Shown here one piece after another: positions 19,001 through 25,027 of a stretch of DNA of 64,000 bases; positions within the stretch are counted from its first letter, which is position 1, and each line of letters starts with the position of its first letter. The position numbers and the translations under genes were made by a program. This DNA comes from Acidovorax sp. 107 (GTDB lineage Bacteria; Pseudomonadota; Gammaproteobacteria; Burkholderiales; Burkholderiaceae_C): NCBI RefSeq assembly GCF_003058055.1, contig NZ_QBTZ01000001.1, positions 3,676,001-3,740,000 on the forward strand. The letters run 5' to 3'. Below the pieces are notes generated by a model. It did not search any database. It was not told where the DNA came from and saw nothing but the letters and a program-made list of their open reading frames with translations.

Positions 19001-19904
19001 GGTCAGTGGCGGTGGCGAGACAAACACCAGCAACAACACCGCCACCGATGCCACCACCGTCACTTCCACGGCCCTGGCGCCGGACCTGACGCTGGCTAAA
19101 ACCCATGCGGGCAATTTCAGCCAGGGCCAGGTGGGCGCGGTTTACACGCTGACAGTTCGCAACACCGGCGCAGGCCCCACATCAGGTACCGTGACTGTCG
19201 TGGATACGCTGCCTTCTGGCCTCACCGCCACGGCCCTCGGAGGGAGTGGTTGGAGCTGTGTGCTCCCCGCCTTGAGCTGCACGCGCAGCGACACGCTTGC
19301 TGCCGGGGCCTCCTGGCCGGCTATCACGGTGACGGTTGCGGTGAGCGTCAATGCCGCCGCGTCGTTAACGAACACGGCCACCGTGTCGGGAGGGGGAGAC
19401 TCCACACCGGGCAACAACACCGCCAGCGACGTAACCACGATTGCCGCCTGTAATTGCACGCTCACGGGGCATGTGTTCCAGGATCTGAACCGCAACGGCG
19501 TCAAGGACGCGGGCGAGCCGCCTTTTGCGAACGTGCAGATCACGTTGCAACAAGTGACGCAAGGCACGTCCTCCGCGCTGCAATTGCGCAGTGCGATGCA
19601 GGTCAAGGCGGGCACCTGGGCAGCGGTCACCGACATCAATGGGAACTTCAGTGTTCAGCTTCCGGGTGTAACCACGGTGCAGCTGTTTGTGACGCCGCCC
19701 ACAGGCTATGCCGAAACCACAGGCACCAGCGGACAGACAGTGACGGTGGGCCAGGTGCTGGCCGCGGCGTTGCCCGTGGGCCTTGTGCCTGCCGCGCCCA
19801 CCTCCGCAACTGCCATTCCGATGTGGAGCCCCTGGATGTGGGCTTTGATGTCGCTGTTGTTGGGCGGCCTCGGGTGGCGCGCCCAGCGCGGTCGCCAGCG
19901 TTGA
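13098..19904 (+). CDS. giant DUF11-repeat surface protein with SdrD-B-like domains and IPTL-CTERM-like tail
   Basis: A 2268-residue exported protein. A signal peptide covers about residues 1-25. Residues 26-520 form a unique head with Asp-rich, calcium-site-like loops (DVDGDGYLDLA, DANGNGLADDGG). About ten DUF11 repeats follow, beginning near 524, 653, 781, 1057, 1194, 1328, 1455, 1628, 1869 and 1997; each starts like LTLSKxA and contains a DTLPAG turn. Residues 901-1055 are a non-DUF11 insert, and the seventh repeat has a 50-residue insertion. SdrD-B-like domains lie near 1763-1860 (GVVFHDTDNSG) and 2119-2210 (GHVFQDLNRNG). The tail has IPMWSPW, a hydrophobic helix and Arg-rich end. Predicted to be surface-displayed or released after exosortase-type processing. 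Confidence 0.88.
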   Translation: MAHFLKPILKGMASVALVIAGSSVTGEPFPPTLSNGAAHFPPVAWPAEPANPLQCGQQCGEWLPYTRFQSGVADPRVQDPSNGGTAPQNYVNISSSCVDKSYPSVYYSLRQGAATDGTQDVIMFRWRVEQIANTYATGPSAGAYGASDPWSSALWSVMFDVDGDGYLDLAAHLDGSSGSPSASIDRIAGIWSRRPTQSLDYVGDPTNVRLLAHNPTAFVDPGTSRLLNFGNRIAGVPQPTWPNGSAETTWDYGPTRAKRVSSSPCNEFFIDYQIPVQMLDASAQGGPKITRSTPISMVFCTANSLNNPFQKDCAINARWTGEAATPAPFGDYVSFNQSEPYAQPIVSKVVATPPNTCPGSYTLTATVQDTLAVVNGAVVPSVQAVRFYYYHDANGNGLADDGGSWTFAADGSLRAGTFNTWTGQWSGAGLPKGSYLIGVQALDDNTKVDLGVTPSGVNNRTFSYVAGDAQNRIQVGGTSYATVPAHDPAIGSVPSENWWGNPSVTGSQVALVGLALNDCGVAPTISKAVSQSNIATGGATTFTVTVTNSTGSPITLSRIDDPLPSGFLYQSTATFTNGGTTVTGYAAPAVNATGTVSWVPAAPLTVAPNTAVVLSFVAQAGAVAGNYNNTASAATSYGSLTSNPVALQVDAARLSITKTPSQYSINPDGSTQLTYTLRYSNDSAVAVTGATLSDPLPAGVTYVGCSGGTACSNVGGTVGWTLGALAGGASGTATVAVTVNTSYASSALLNNATVAATAPDGSTVSASGSTTVAVNVPTPAFTLSKTANNVRVAPGGSIVWTLSYRNYGTGQATGVVISDTLPAGATFTSCTGGCAQSGGAVTWNLGTVAAGATASVTLTTGVASATPFTFPNPLSNTARLTWTGNATGVTATADVGVTGASCSAVYYFHGPTTSRTATLISPAAGDVAINEQPGTTTLVFPGVAPAGGINAAGKTLTISFYMASSNGNATFQVTLFNVTRNQTIASSSAQGVSNSQGAAILQNFTTTVGAGVTINAGDQLEWRFTLGGSGQSPTFWYNSTTYNSRSSFCDPAAPANLTLTKTVNQAQVNSVPANLQYTLTFSNTGGADAASVTLQDTLPANVTMTSATLNGNAVNLGATPYANPYTFAVNSTGGGAGVVRAGESGTLVIQTTANASASGTLTNNASLAVAGTPVTTASVATTVGSLAGGGAPALTISKSADRNTLSAGGAVVYTLTVVNTGQASASSVVVRDVLPVQGYFSYGACGASAGSCAQASGTLTWTIGTLASGASATATVTMNASASSVPVGVTLLDNTATVADSSFCTGGSPPASCTSNTVTVALSGNPNLTLSKAATPLTAQPGDTVTYTLTVGNTGSSPATAVVVSDPIPSGVRYAGSYSYSASVGTGSFDALNNRMVFQVGTLASGATAALSFQTTVQALAAGSTPIVNTASASAQNAPARTASATVTASAQPQLTLSKQAPAQVGYPAATLTQSASNTTQLRVNDSSQIALDQYVAVGGSVARVVALSPTTLTLASPVTAATGSLVQAAITYTLTYQNTGTATAAGVTLTDTLPAGMAWVASEPSASVTGNTVTWSLGSLEPQAGGSVRLVTLPSAAGTYLNQASVQCGTCGPAVQASASTSVGGLVVAKRTNTPTVAAGGLADYVIEVRNTASTAIANVSVTDVLPSGFQYESTTEVSNNGAPVTPGSAPAPGSTELAWGTFTVQPGQVIAVRFAARVSANAGTATYQNDAGATPQNRTVAYDFLASTTEDVVVLGADAGLISGVVFHDTDNSGSYDAAQDLPLSGVSVQFFDAGNTLVYEEVTDAGGRYARVVPLGTWSVRAVATGIPAGLTLGSGFNNPASVNVASAQSVQTDMGFVNPTALPDLSIAKSHSGNFAQGQVGAQYQLVVTNRGTGPSSGTVTVTDTLPAGLTATNIGGAGWSSCTLATLACTRSDPLAAGASYPAITLTVNVAANAAPLITNQAAVSGGGETNTSNNTATDATTVTSTALAPDLTLAKTHAGNFSQGQVGAVYTLTVRNTGAGPTSGTVTVVDTLPSGLTATALGGSGWSCVLPALSCTRSDTLAAGASWPAITVTVAVSVNAAASLTNTATVSGGGDSTPGNNTASDVTTIAACNCTLTGHVFQDLNRNGVKDAGEPPFANVQITLQQVTQGTSSALQLRSAMQVKAGTWAAVTDINGNFSVQLPGVTTVQLFVTPPTGYAETTGTSGQTVTVGQVLAAALPVGLVPAAPTSATAIPMWSPWMWALMSLLLGGLGWRAQRGRQR

Positions 19905-19980
19905 ATCGCGGCGCCTTGCGGGGCGCCTCCCGTATTGGCGGATGAGCGCCGTGCGAAAAGGGCCTGCAGTCCGGCGCCGC

Positions 19981-21138
19981 TCAGCCGAATGCGTTGGTGG
20001 CAGCCAGCCCCTGCATGAACGCCTCGCAGCGTCCCAGCTGCTCCAGACTCACGTACTCGTCGGGCTGGTGGGCCTGCTGGATGCTGCCAGGGCCACACAC
20101 GACGGTGGAGATGCCCGCGTTTTTGAACAGGCCCGCCTCGGTGCCAAAGGCCACCAGGGTGGTGCCTTTTTCGCCCGACAGTTCCTGCGCCAGGCGCGTC
20201 ACCGGGTCGTCCTTGCTGCCCAGAAAGCTCGGGATCTCGCAGATGGTTTCGAACTCGAAGCCCGCTGCGGGCGCCACTTTCTTCATGCCCGGCTCCAGCG
20301 ATTGGGCGTAGGCCACCACTTCAGACTGCATCTGCGCGGCGTTGGCCGTGGGCAGGTCGCGGAACTCGTAGCGGAACTCGGCGTCGCGCGGCACCACGTT
20401 GTCGGCAATGCCGCCGTGGAACTGGCCCACGCTGCTGGTGGAGAACGGCACGTCAAAGCCCTCGAAACGGAGCTCATTCTTTTCAAAGTCTTCCGCCATG
20501 TCGCGCACCCGGCCCACCACGCGGGCGGCCATCTCGATGGCGTTGACCGAATGGGGGGTGAGGGATGAATGCGCCTCCTTGCCGCGCACGCAGCACTTGT
20601 AGCGGTACACACCCTTGTGCGCGATGGCGGGGATCATGCTGGTGGGCTCGCCCACGATGCAGGCCAGGGGCTTGATGTTGGCATCGCGCAGGTCAGCGAT
20701 GAGTTCCTTCACGCCAAAGCAGCCAACCTCTTCCTCGTAGCTGAACGCGTAGTGGAGGGCGAACGGCGCATCGCTGTTCAAAAACTGCTCGGCCTGCGAC
20801 ACGGCCACGCCGATGAAGGCCTTCATGTCGGCACTGCCGCGCCCGTACAGATTGCCGTCCTTGACCAGCGCGCTCAGCGGGTCCATGGTCCAGTCCTGCC
20901 CGTCCCACGGCACCGTGTCGGTGTGGCCCGAGAGGATGATGCCCGCGGGCTTGCCTTCGCCCAGCGTGGCGAACAGGTTGGCCTTGGTCTTGTCCTCGTT
21001 GAAGGTCAGGCGGCTTTTTACGCCCAGCTTGGCCAGGTGGTCGCGGATGAAATGGATCAGCTCCAGATTGGAGTTGTGGCTGACGGTGTTCATGCGCACC
21101 AGGGTTTGCGCAAGTTCGAGGGCGTGGGCAGAAATCAT
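19981..21138 (-). CDS. argE: acetylornithine deacetylase
   Basis: A 385-residue M20-family deacetylase that converts N2-acetylornithine to ornithine in arginine biosynthesis. The metal-binding segments are clear: SGHTDTVPW (His and catalytic Asp near 70-72), YGRGSADMKAF, and the catalytic Glu pair in SYEEEVGC, with VGEPTSM and a final His in QQAHQPDEYV. Length and domain order are those of ArgE rather than DapE. It is convergent with the giant repeat gene and divergent from another M20 gene only 76 bases away. Substrate specificity is inferred from family resemblance. Confidence 0.88.
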   Translation of the reverse strand: MISAHALELAQTLVRMNTVSHNSNLELIHFIRDHLAKLGVKSRLTFNEDKTKANLFATLGEGKPAGIILSGHTDTVPWDGQDWTMDPLSALVKDGNLYGRGSADMKAFIGVAVSQAEQFLNSDAPFALHYAFSYEEEVGCFGVKELIADLRDANIKPLACIVGEPTSMIPAIAHKGVYRYKCCVRGKEAHSSLTPHSVNAIEMAARVVGRVRDMAEDFEKNELRFEGFDVPFSTSSVGQFHGGIADNVVPRDAEFRYEFRDLPTANAAQMQSEVVAYAQSLEPGMKKVAPAAGFEFETICEIPSFLGSKDDPVTRLAQELSGEKGTTLVAFGTEAGLFKNAGISTVVCGPGSIQQAHQPDEYVSLEQLGRCEAFMQGLAATNAFG

Positions 21139-21214
21139 GGGTGGCTAGCGAATAACCCGGGTTGGCACGTGTGTTGCTCCCGGGCTAGACTGTGAGATCG
21201 TAAGGACACATATC

Positions 21215-22426
21215 ATGAACGTTATTGACTCCATCGTCACCCAGGCGGCCAGTATTGCAGCGGTGCGCCGGGACATTCACGCCCACCCCGAGCTGTGCTT
21301 CGAAGAAGTGCGCACCGCCGACGTGGTGGCGCAAAAGCTCACCGAGTGGGGCATTCCCATCCACCGGGGCCTGGGCAAGACGGGCGTGGTGGGCATCGTC
21401 AAGGGGCGTGACGGCGGCGCCAACGGCCGTGCGATTGGCCTGCGCGCCGACATGGATGCCCTGCCCATGCAGGAGTTCAACACCTTCGCCCACGCCAGCA
21501 AACACCAGGGCAAGATGCACGCGTGCGGCCACGACGGCCACGTGGCCATGCTGCTGGCAGCGGCGCAGCACTTTGCCAAGCACCGCAACTTTGACGGCAC
21601 CGTGTACCTGATCTTCCAGCCCGCGGAAGAGGGCGGCGGTGGTGCCCGCGTAATGATCGAGGACGGCCTGTTCGAGCAGTTTCCCATGGAGGCCGTGTAC
21701 GGCATGCACAACTGGCCCGGCATGCCTGTGGGCACCTTTGCGGTGAGCCCCGGCCCGGTGATGGCATCGACCAGCGAATTCAAGATCACCATCCGGGGCA
21801 AGGGCGGCCATGCGGCGCTGCCGCACACCGGCATCGACCCGGTACCGATTGCCTGCGGCATGGTGCAGACCTTCCAGACCATCATCAGCCGCAACAAGAA
21901 GCCGGTGGACGCGGGCGTGATCTCGGTCACCATGATCCACGCGGGCGAGGCCACCAACGTGGTGCCCGACAGCGTCGAGCTGCAGGGCACGGTGCGCACC
22001 TTCACCACCGAAGTTACGGACCTCATCGAAAAGCGCATGCGCCAGATCGCCGAGAACCATTGCGCTGCGCACGACGCCACCTGTGAGTTCGAGTTCGTGC
22101 GCAACTACCCGCCCACCGTCAACTCCCCCGCCGAGGCCGAATTTGCCCGCAAGGTCATGACCGGCATCGTGGGCGAAGAGCGGGTGGTGGTCCAGGAGCC
22201 CACCATGGGCGCCGAAGACTTTGCCTACATGCTGCAGGCCAAGCCCGGTGCGTACTGCTTCATCGCCAACGGCGACGGCGCCCACCGCGAGATGGGCCAC
22301 GGCGGCGGCCCCTGCATGCTGCACAACCCGAGCTACGACTTCAACGACGACCTGATCCCGCTGGGCGCGACCTACTGGGTCAAGCTGGCCGAGGAATGGC
22401 TGGCCCAGCCTGCCAAAGCGGCCTGA
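21215..22426 (+). CDS. M20D-family amidohydrolase (hippurate hydrolase/IAA-amino-acid-hydrolase-like)
   Basis: A 403-residue M20 peptidase-family amidohydrolase. Diagnostic segments are RRDIHAHPELCFEE at the start, LRADMDALPM, the metal site MHACGHDGHVAMLL, and FQPAEEGGGGA with the catalytic Glu; MGAEDFAYML near the end gives another metal ligand. This order matches HipO/AmhX/ILL-type enzymes, which remove acyl groups from N-acyl amino acids. An AAGGA ribosome site precedes the ATG. It is followed after 89 bases by the DUF2817 gene, with a strong hairpin between them. The physiological substrate is not evident. Confidence 0.9.
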   Translation: MNVIDSIVTQAASIAAVRRDIHAHPELCFEEVRTADVVAQKLTEWGIPIHRGLGKTGVVGIVKGRDGGANGRAIGLRADMDALPMQEFNTFAHASKHQGKMHACGHDGHVAMLLAAAQHFAKHRNFDGTVYLIFQPAEEGGGGARVMIEDGLFEQFPMEAVYGMHNWPGMPVGTFAVSPGPVMASTSEFKITIRGKGGHAALPHTGIDPVPIACGMVQTFQTIISRNKKPVDAGVISVTMIHAGEATNVVPDSVELQGTVRTFTTEVTDLIEKRMRQIAENHCAAHDATCEFEFVRNYPPTVNSPAEAEFARKVMTGIVGEERVVVQEPTMGAEDFAYMLQAKPGAYCFIANGDGAHREMGHGGGPCMLHNPSYDFNDDLIPLGATYWVKLAEEWLAQPAKAA

Positions 22427-22445
22427 GGCGGCGCTACCCCAACCA

Positions 22446-22484
22446 CCCGGGCGCGCGCAGCGCGCGTGCCCGGGTTTTCTTTTT
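22446..22484 (+). terminator. rho-independent terminator after the M20 amidohydrolase
   Basis: CCCGGG-CGCGCGC stem paired with GCGCGCG/CCCGGG and followed by TTTTCTTTTT. The stem is very GC-rich. It separates the amidohydrolase from the DUF2817 gene, so the two may be only partly cotranscribed. Confidence 0.85.
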
Positions 22485-22515
22485 GTCTCCCCACTGACTC
22501 CTGAAAGCCCTGCCC

Positions 22516-23613
22516 ATGACCGGAATCGTTGAAGCCTTCTCGCCCAGCTATGCCCAGGCGCGCACAAAGTTTCTGGAGGCCGCCGCAGCCGCCGGCCTGC
22601 CCATCGAATCGCACGCCCACCCGCTCAAGGGCCGCGACGGCGAAGACCTGGCCATGGACGTGGTGCGCGACGGTCCGGCCGATGCGAAGAAGCTGCTCAT
22701 CGTGAGCAGCGCCTGCCACGGCGTCGAGGGCTACTGCGGCAGCGGCGTGCAGGTGTTTGCGCTGCACGACGCCGAATGGCGCGCCAAGGCGCGCGATGCC
22801 GGTGTGGCCACGCTCTACATCCATGCGCTCAACCCGTATGGCTTCTCGCACGTGCGCCGCTTCACGCACGAGAACGTGGACCTGAACCGCAACTTCCAGG
22901 ACTTCAGCAAGCCCCTGCCGGTGAATACTGCCTACCGCGAGGTGCAGCCCCTGCTTCTGCCTGAGCAATGGCCTCCTGGCCCCGAGAACCTGGCCGCCGT
23001 GCAGCAGTACATCGCCACCAAGGGCGAGGCCGCATGGCAGGCCGCCATCTCGCAGGGCCAGCACGAGTTTCCGCAGGGTGTGTTCTTTGGGGGCACCGAG
23101 CCCACCTGGAGCAACCGCACGCTGCGCCAGGTGCTGCGCCAGCACGGTGCTGCTGCATCCAAGATCGCCTGGATTGACCTGCACACGGGCCTGGGCCCCG
23201 GCGGCCATGGCGAACGCATTTATGCAGGCAACGACGATGCTGTGGCCGTAGCCCGCGCGCGCGCCTGGTGGGACGGCGACGGCGCCACGCCGGTCACGTC
23301 GATCTACGACGGCTCGTCCACCTCCGCTTTCCTCACCGGCCTGATGTGGACATCGATCTACGACGAGTGCCCCCATGCGGAGTACACCGGTATTGCCATG
23401 GAGTACGGCACGGTGCCCGTGCTCGACGTGATGAACGCCATCCGTGCCGAGCAATGGCTTAACCTGCACCCTGAGACCCCCGCTGACAAAGCCGCGCAGA
23501 TCAAGGCGCAAATGCTGGCAGCCTTCTACACCGACACGGACACGTGGAAGGGCCAGATCATCAGCCAGGCACGGCAGTCGATGTTCCAGGCAGTGAACGG
23601 GTTGGCAGCCTGA
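22516..23613 (+). CDS. DUF2817 (M14-like carboxypeptidase fold) protein
   Basis: A 365-residue DUF2817 protein. The family is a relative of M14 zinc carboxypeptidases. Candidate ligands and active-site residues are His and Glu in SSACHGVEGYCGS (about 65-75), the DLNRNFQDF segment, a DLHTGLGPGG segment whose His may be the third zinc ligand, and Glu in AMEYGTVP as general base. Presence of all four fits an active enzyme. The ribosome site is weak (GAAAG). It follows an M20 amidohydrolase, suggesting processing of peptides or acylated amino acids, but no substrate is known for this family. Confidence 0.85.
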   Translation: MTGIVEAFSPSYAQARTKFLEAAAAAGLPIESHAHPLKGRDGEDLAMDVVRDGPADAKKLLIVSSACHGVEGYCGSGVQVFALHDAEWRAKARDAGVATLYIHALNPYGFSHVRRFTHENVDLNRNFQDFSKPLPVNTAYREVQPLLLPEQWPPGPENLAAVQQYIATKGEAAWQAAISQGQHEFPQGVFFGGTEPTWSNRTLRQVLRQHGAAASKIAWIDLHTGLGPGGHGERIYAGNDDAVAVARARAWWDGDGATPVTSIYDGSSTSAFLTGLMWTSIYDECPHAEYTGIAMEYGTVPVLDVMNAIRAEQWLNLHPETPADKAAQIKAQMLAAFYTDTDTWKGQIISQARQSMFQAVNGLAA

Positions 23614-23634
23614 TTTTATGCCCCAGCGACCCCA

Positions 23635-23685
23635 GGCGCTAGTGCCATATGCCTGAGTTGCTATCAATATAGTAGCTTCCGCGCC
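23635..23685 (-). repeat. dispersed short repeat, copy 3
   Basis: The plus strand reads GGCGCTAGTGCC ... GTTGCTATCAATATAGTAGC; in reverse it gives GCTACTATATTGATAGCAAC ... GGCACTAGCGCC. It has the GATAGC-to-CTAGCGC order of the family and lies in the gap between the DUF2817 and LuxR genes. Confidence 0.65.
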
Positions 23686-23770
23686 GAGTCGACGCGGGTG
23701 ATCCGGGTTTACGGGGGGTGGGGGTGCCACCGTGTGGCGGCTACCATCGCCCCAAAAACCAGGAGACACC

Positions 23771-23818
23771 ATGGCCTCTGACCCTGTGCGCGATGCGGGG
23801 CGACGCGCATGCCGATGA
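23771..23818 (+). CDS. 15-residue leader ORF coupled to the LuxR-type regulator
   Basis: ATG at 23771 has the best ribosome site in the region (AGGAGACACC). It opens a 15-codon frame, MASDPVRDAGRRACR, whose TGA (23816-23818) overlaps the ATG at 23815 as ATGA. Such an arrangement couples translation of the short peptide to the downstream regulator. Alternatively it marks an old frameshift in the regulator's N-terminus. No homologue is recognised. Confidence 0.4.
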   Translation: MASDPVRDAGRRACR

Positions 23819-24840
23819 GCCCGCCTTCTGCCCGGCAGGCAGGGCCGGCATGGCAGCCCTTCGTTCCGCCGACCGACCCGCTGCGCGCGTTGAGCCGCAG
23901 CCTGCTCCAGCTGTCCGAGCATGCCCAGCAGGTGGCCCCACAGGACTTGTTGCACCAGGCCATGCAGACCTTGCAAAGCCTGGTGCCTTTTGACTCCGCC
24001 TGGTGGGGCGAGGTCTCGGCGGGCGACGTGCAGGTGGCGCCGCGCAACTGGCTGCACGGCAGCATGGGCCTGAGCCGCAGCTTTGCCGAGGAGTGGAATG
24101 CGCTGGCGGCCGTCGATGAGTTTGGGTTGCAGTCCATGCGCCAGCTCGGGGTGGTGATCCGCGAGCGCGATGTGATCGGCGAGGCTCCAGAGCACCCGCA
24201 GGTGCTGGCCTTCAGCCAGCGCCACGGCCTGCACCACTGCATGGCCCTCACGGCCGAACTGCCTGACAGCGGACTGATGTTTTTTGTCTCCATCTACCGC
24301 CCGCCGACGCGGCCTGAGTTTTCGGACGGCGAGACCGTGCTGTTCGGCGAATTCGTTCTGCACCTGTTGCAGCAGTGGCACCACCGGCTGCAGCGTCTGC
24401 AGAGCGACACCCCCGGCCGTCCATGGGACCGCTTTGCCCTGGCCCGGCCGTCGGGCGAGCTGCTGTTTGCCGGGCTGCGCATCAGCCGGGCGCTGGGGGA
24501 GGCCAGCCCCGGCTGGAACGGCACCCACCTGCCTCCGGCGGTGGCACAGGCGCTGGCGGGCGCGCCCTGCACCCTGTCAGTGGGCAAGGCCTGCCGCCTG
24601 CGGCTGGAGCCCTGCGGGCCCCTGGTGGCAGTGAGCCTGGCGTCGCGCCAGCACAAGCAGGCGCTGGCGCCGCGCGAGCTGAGTGCCGCCATGCTCTACG
24701 CCCAGGGCCGCTCGCACAAAGACATTGCGGCCACGCTGGGCCTCACCCCCGCGACGGTGCGCACGTACCTTCGCACGGCCTATGCCGCGCTGGGCGTGAG
24801 CAACAAGCTGGAGCTGGTGGCCGCGCTGCGCCACCAGTAG
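23809..24840 (+). CDS. LuxR-type (GerE-fold) transcriptional regulator
   Basis: A 343-residue regulator. The C-terminal 65 residues are a LuxR helix-turn-helix (ELSAAMLYAQGRSHKDIAATLG, then TPATVRTYLRTAYAALGVSNKLEL). The N-terminal 260 residues resemble a GAF-like sensor region without recognisable ligand motifs. ATG 23809 and ATG 23815 are both possible; 23815 overlaps the stop of a short upstream frame that has a strong ribosome site, so 23815 may be the true start. It lies upstream of the tannase-family lipoprotein gene by 187 bases and could control it; this is only positional. Confidence 0.8.
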   Translation: MPMSPPSARQAGPAWQPFVPPTDPLRALSRSLLQLSEHAQQVAPQDLLHQAMQTLQSLVPFDSAWWGEVSAGDVQVAPRNWLHGSMGLSRSFAEEWNALAAVDEFGLQSMRQLGVVIRERDVIGEAPEHPQVLAFSQRHGLHHCMALTAELPDSGLMFFVSIYRPPTRPEFSDGETVLFGEFVLHLLQQWHHRLQRLQSDTPGRPWDRFALARPSGELLFAGLRISRALGEASPGWNGTHLPPAVAQALAGAPCTLSVGKACRLRLEPCGPLVAVSLASRQHKQALAPRELSAAMLYAQGRSHKDIAATLGLTPATVRTYLRTAYAALGVSNKLELVAALRHQ

Positions 24841-25027
24841 CGAGCGGTTACGGGGTGCCGCAGGTAGACCCTGCGGTGCTCGGTAGTTTCCCGCTCCCTC
24901 TGCATTTGCAGAGGCTGCAACCTCGCCGCCTTTTCCTATCGTCCGCACCGGAGTCCAGACACCGGTGCGGGCCACACCGTCGCCCGGCCTGGGCTCCTGA
25001 AGAACCGTCATAACAGGAGACCCTCGC

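Noticed and set aside
14660..19450. Regularly spaced repeats suggesting a CRISPR array or tandem satellite
   Set aside because: Spacing is ~390 bases and similarity is at protein level only; these are DUF11 domains.
19905..19980. GGCGCC...GGCGCC hairpin as a terminator for the giant gene
   Set aside because: The stem is short and no T run follows on either strand; too weak to call.
22372..24528. 718-codon minus-strand open frame across the DUF2817 and LuxR genes
   Set aside because: It spans two real genes and an intergenic repeat and has no recognisable domain.
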